From: CAYVTV01 sp964526475
Lineage (GTDB): Bacteria > Bacteroidota > Bacteroidia > Bacteroidales > GCA-2748055
Length of the DNA: 44,305 nt
Direction: 5' to 3'
Assembly: GCA_964526475.1 (NCBI GenBank)
Contig: CAZGKF010000024.1
Span: 1-44,305 of the forward strand
Part shown: positions 41,139 to 44,305 of the stretch, piece after piece
How positions within the stretch are numbered: the first letter of the stretch is position 1
Layout: each line of letters starts with the position of its first letter
Position numbers and translations under genes: made by a program
Notes under the pieces: generated by a model
Database searches by the model: none
Seen by the model: the letters and a program-made list of their open reading frames with translations, nothing else
What the model was told of the DNA's origin: nothing

Positions 41139-43655
41139 ATGAAATATTTTAATTTTTTTTACAGGTTTTCCTTTATTATTGTCGTATTCCTGAGCACTAA
41201 TTCATGTAAGAATAATTCTTTAATATTTAAGGAAGATTTTAATGCAATAAATAACAGAGTCTGGATTAATGAAAATTTCTGGGCTGTACCTTTAGAGGAA
41301 TGGAAAGTAAAAGATGGGAAACTTATAGCATCCGGGGATATCAGAGCAAGAGCAAACATACTTACGTGTATCATGAAGGAGGGAAGTGGCGATTTTATTG
41401 TAACAGCCATTATGGGTTTTATGAAGCAAACCGGAAATCCCTCTGCTGCCGGTTTTGAAATTGGCATTAAGGATCATGAAGACCCGGATGTTCGTGCAGC
41501 CTGTTATTTCGGAAGAGGAATAAATGCAGGCATATCAACGGAAGGATTTATCTACCTGGGAAATGAAAGGCAATCCTTACCTGAGAATTTTGACTTTACA
41601 GAGTTTTATATCAGGATTTCCGGTGAAGACCTTGATGGCAGGTATATTTTAAATCTTAATGTCGAAGATAATCAACAAGTGAATGCAAACCTTTCCCTGA
41701 ATTTTAACGACAACATTAATGGAATAGTTGCTCTGGTGAATAATCACAAGCTGAATAATTCGTATAATACCATATCTTCTTTTTGGTTTGATAATATTGA
41801 ATTGGGTGGATCAAAGTTTGAAAGAAGAAATGCCAATGCTTTTGGCCCGGTTCTATGGACAATGTACACCCTCAGTGATAGTATTCTTAAACTGACAGCT
41901 CAAATGCCTCCCCTGGGGAATGATGATAATGATTTAATTCATTTGCAAATAAGGCAGGGCAGTAAATGGCTTAATAAAGCCTCAGAAAGTATTGATCCTT
42001 TATCCCGGACAGCTGTTTTCAGAATTCCCGGCTGGGAAGCTCAGACAGATACTCCCTATCGAATTGCATATGAGATGCATAATAAAAATAATAAAATTAA
42101 TACTCATTATTATGAGGGTCTTGTAAGAAAAGAGCCAATAGACGAAACTCTGGTTATGGGAGGCTTAACCTGCCAGTATCATTACGGATTTCCCTATACT
42201 CCTCTCGTGGAAAATCTGACTCTGAAAGATCCGGATATTTTATATTTCTCAGGAGACCAGATATATGAGCAAAATGGAGGTTATCCGGTCAAACGTGATC
42301 CGGTTGAAACTTCCATATTGAATTACCTTGGAAAATATTATATGTTTGGATGGGCTTTTGGTAATCTGATGAAAGAACGTCCAACAATTGTAACACCGGA
42401 TGATCATGATGTTTATCACGGTAATTTATGGGGGGAAGGAGGAGAGCAATTAACAGGCACAGGTACTTCCAGTTCCACAGGATATATGCAATCGCCGGAA
42501 TTTATCAATGTGGTGCATAAAACCCAGTGCGGCCATTTACCCGATCCCTATGAACCTGCTCCAATGAAAAGAAATATAAGCGTTTGGTACACTTCATTGA
42601 ATTACGGAGGAGTCAGTTTTGCTATAATAAGCGACCGGATATTTAAAAGTGGCCCGACTAATGTTGCATCCTGGGAAGGAAGGGAAGATCACCTTACAGA
42701 GCCCTTAAAAGATCCTTCAAGTATCGAAAGCACTGAACTGTCCCTGCTTGGAAATCGACAGAAGAAATTTCTTGAGGCCTGGATAGAAGACTGGAAAGGT
42801 GTTTACATGAAAGTATTACTCAGCCAGACAAGCTTTGCAAATGCAGCAACACATCATGGGGAAATCACGAATTACCTCTATGGAGACCTTGATTCCGGGG
42901 GATGGCCTAAAATGCAGAGAGATAGTATATTACGAATTATCAGAAAAGCATTTACCCTTCATATAAATGGTGATCAGCATTTAACTTCTCTTATTCAATA
43001 TGGTGTGGAAGATTTCAGGGATGCAGGATGGAGTTTTTGCACTCCTGCAATAGCAGTAGGTTACCAGAGATGGTTTTTACCGGATATTATGAATGTACCT
43101 TTAAATAACCGGCCCGCTCATGGATGTGATAATACAGGTTATTATACCGATGCTTTTGGCAATAAAAACTATGTTTATGCGGTTGGGAATCCCGGGTTAA
43201 TCTCATTACCATTCATGGCTGCAGAGCGCTACGCTCTGGCTCATGAGAAAGCTTCAGGATTTGGTATTATACGCTTTGATCCGGCAGAAAGAATAATAAG
43301 TATGGAATCGTACAGGTTTTTGTTTGACAGAAACAATGCCAAAGATAATCAGTTTCCAGGTTTCCCTCTAACTATCAGTCAGTTTGATAATTATGGGAGG
43401 GAAGCATATGCCTGGCTACCTGATCTGAGAATTTCAGGAGGTAAAGATCCTGTTGTAAGGATAATAAATGAGCAAACCGGAGAATTGGAATATATTGTCA
43501 GGATAAAGGGGCAGAGTTTCTCTCCAAAGGTATTCAGTAATGATACATTTACGATTGAAATAGGATATCCGGAATTGGATAAATGGAGGAAATTCGAAAA
43601 AATTGAAACTTCATCAGAAGCCGGCAGAGCGGAAATTAGGGTTGATTTTAAATAA
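41139..43655 (+). CDS. PhoD-like metallophosphatase lipoprotein
   Basis: 838-residue envelope enzyme with a lipoprotein signal (FSFIIVVFLSTNSCKNN). Residues ~28-225 look like a concanavalin-type beta-sandwich (IFKEDFNAINNRVWINENFW, GFEIGIKDHEDPDV). From ~345 the PhoD-type calcineurin-like phosphatase domain shows DPDILYFSGDQIYEQNG (~364), PTIVTPDDHDVYHGNLWGE (~415), FAIISDRIFK and FTLHINGDQHLTSL (~604), which carry the expected metal-binding Asp/His/Asn residues. Alkaline phosphatase D family members act on phosphodiesters or monoesters; the substrate here is unknown. The N-terminal sandwich domain is an unusual addition. Its stop is 3 bp before repeat copy B. Confidence 0.9.
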   Translation: MKYFNFFYRFSFIIVVFLSTNSCKNNSLIFKEDFNAINNRVWINENFWAVPLEEWKVKDGKLIASGDIRARANILTCIMKEGSGDFIVTAIMGFMKQTGNPSAAGFEIGIKDHEDPDVRAACYFGRGINAGISTEGFIYLGNERQSLPENFDFTEFYIRISGEDLDGRYILNLNVEDNQQVNANLSLNFNDNINGIVALVNNHKLNNSYNTISSFWFDNIELGGSKFERRNANAFGPVLWTMYTLSDSILKLTAQMPPLGNDDNDLIHLQIRQGSKWLNKASESIDPLSRTAVFRIPGWEAQTDTPYRIAYEMHNKNNKINTHYYEGLVRKEPIDETLVMGGLTCQYHYGFPYTPLVENLTLKDPDILYFSGDQIYEQNGGYPVKRDPVETSILNYLGKYYMFGWAFGNLMKERPTIVTPDDHDVYHGNLWGEGGEQLTGTGTSSSTGYMQSPEFINVVHKTQCGHLPDPYEPAPMKRNISVWYTSLNYGGVSFAIISDRIFKSGPTNVASWEGREDHLTEPLKDPSSIESTELSLLGNRQKKFLEAWIEDWKGVYMKVLLSQTSFANAATHHGEITNYLYGDLDSGGWPKMQRDSILRIIRKAFTLHINGDQHLTSLIQYGVEDFRDAGWSFCTPAIAVGYQRWFLPDIMNVPLNNRPAHGCDNTGYYTDAFGNKNYVYAVGNPGLISLPFMAAERYALAHEKASGFGIIRFDPAERIISMESYRFLFDRNNAKDNQFPGFPLTISQFDNYGREAYAWLPDLRISGGKDPVVRIINEQTGELEYIVRIKGQSFSPKVFSNDTFTIEIGYPELDKWRKFEKIETSSEAGRAEIRVDFK

Positions 43656-43658
43656 TTG

Positions 43659-43856
43659 AAGTTTCGCACATGTATATTTTATGCAAATAATAATATAACC
43701 GCTTGTGTGGTTTAATGACATGTAACCGTTTAGCAAAACAACTTGGAGGGTTGAAATATCCGTGGATGTGGAAGTTCAACCCTTCCAGAATGAATGAAAT
43801 GGTAGATTATTAATCCAAAAATTTAAAGGAAAACAATTCAAAAAACTGCGAAACTT
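43659..43856. mobile_element. Inverted-repeat-ended element, copy B
   Basis: 198 bp bounded by AAGTTTCGCA and TGCGAAACTT. It lies in inverted orientation to copy A at 30255-30590. It contains GGGTTGAA...TTCAACCC arms that can form a hairpin, and the AACCGCTTGTG motif seen at four places in the window. It may also serve as the transcription end of the PhoD-like gene. Non-coding. Confidence 0.85.
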
Positions 43857-43943
43857 TATTTATTTTAAAAACTTAATTTCTGTTTTGAAAGAATATTTAT
43901 ACTAAGGCCTTGTGCAATTATATTTTATTCTATATTTAAACAA

Positions 43944-44223
43944 TTGATAAAGATTAATAAACTTTGGATTCCTGATGACATAGCTATAGGTTATGCCTCT
44001 TTCCCTTTCTCTGAATGGAAGGAATATGGTGCACAAAAAACTGACTGGACTAAGTGCCGGACTAAGATGGGTCCTGTATTTAAGAGCTGTGATGGGAAAT
44101 TTATTAGTGATCATAATAACTGGGGTTGGGGGGGGGGAAAGATCCTGACGACTGGTATCCAATGGATATGCGATTTACATGTGTGGTGGCTGCAGAGAAT
44201 GCTGTCTTTTCAGGTTGGGAATA
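43944..44223 (+). pseudogene. Fragment of unrecognised protein, frameshifted at G10 tract
   Basis: The frame from about 43944 reads WIPDDIAIGYASFPFSEWKE, then KTDWTKCRTKMGPVFKSCDG and ISDHNNWGWG. After the G10 run (44128-44137) the meaningful frame shifts: KDPDDWYPMDMRFTCVVAAE, then NAVFSGWEYY. Both halves look like one protein split by a homopolymer indel, and the second half stops shortly after. No convincing start codon is seen. I do not recognise the family. Truncated pseudogene, phase-variable gene or sequencing error are all possible. Confidence 0.45.
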
Positions 44224-44305
44224 TTATATAGATTAATATCGATTTGCAAAAAAATATTAAATTTGATATGAAGTTTTCTTAATTAAACTGCACAAGCGGT
44301 TTCAG

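Overview
The window looks like a chromosomal segment of a Bacteroidota bacterium, most likely Bacteroidales/Marinilabiliales-like; I cannot place the genus. The evidence is AT-rich DNA, several starts preceded by a Bacteroidota-type -7 box (TAnnTTTG), a type IX secretion (Por) C-terminal sorting domain, a BtuB/BtuG cobalamin uptake operon, many SpII lipoproteins, and a membrane pyrophosphatase. Most of the window is ordinary chromosome: RpsT, HflX, Asd, LpxK, SppA, FolK, RadC, GmhA, ComM/YifB, PNP and a tRNA-Ala.

Layout. 1-3.4 kb: TolC-type outer-membrane protein, a YgjP/SprT-like metalloprotease and an unrecognised protein whose N-terminus resembles a recombinase arm domain. 3.5-7.4 kb: a leftward three-gene operon encoding a membrane tetraheme cytochrome fused to a SUMF1 domain, a Tat-exported Gfo/Idh/MocA oxidoreductase and a Tat-exported TIM-barrel isomerase/lyase. 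7.4-8.5 kb: a possible 43-residue ORF, tRNA-Ala(GGC), and a corA remnant cut by a mobile repeat end. 8.5-15 kb: leftward genes for the membrane pyrophosphatase, ComM, GmhA, a ThuA-like protein and a DUF6340-like lipoprotein. 15-20.9 kb: AlbA_2-type regulator, TspO-like membrane protein, a truncated gene, a lipoprotein, a DUF1080 protein and HflX. 21-30 kb: Asd, a lamin-tail surface protein, PNP, LpxK, SppA, a lipoprotein, FolK, RadC and RpsT.

30.2-43.9 kb is the accessory part. It is bounded by two inverted copies of a repeat with AAGTTTCGCA / TGCGAAACTT ends (30255-30590 and 43659-43856). Inside are a cobalamin riboswitch followed by an overlapping three-gene operon (T9SS surface protein, BtuB-like TonB receptor, BtuG-like propeller), a DNRLRE lipoprotein, an internally deleted polygalacturonase gene, small hypothetical proteins, a degenerate M23-like protein and a PhoD-like phosphatase. 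The right edge holds a frameshifted gene fragment with a G10 tract.

Three themes stand out. First, small inverted-repeat elements: an 87-bp element in two near-identical copies plus two half copies, one copy nested in the larger repeat, and a 123-bp element with 28-bp perfect inverted repeats. They lie near several decayed genes. Second, a possible envelope 3-keto-sugar module: exported oxidoreductase and TIM-barrel enzymes, with DUF1080 and ThuA-like proteins elsewhere in the window. Third, a B12 acquisition operon whose first gene carries a transcobalamin-like domain and a T9SS signal. I found no CRISPR array, prophage, transposase gene or recognisable defence system.
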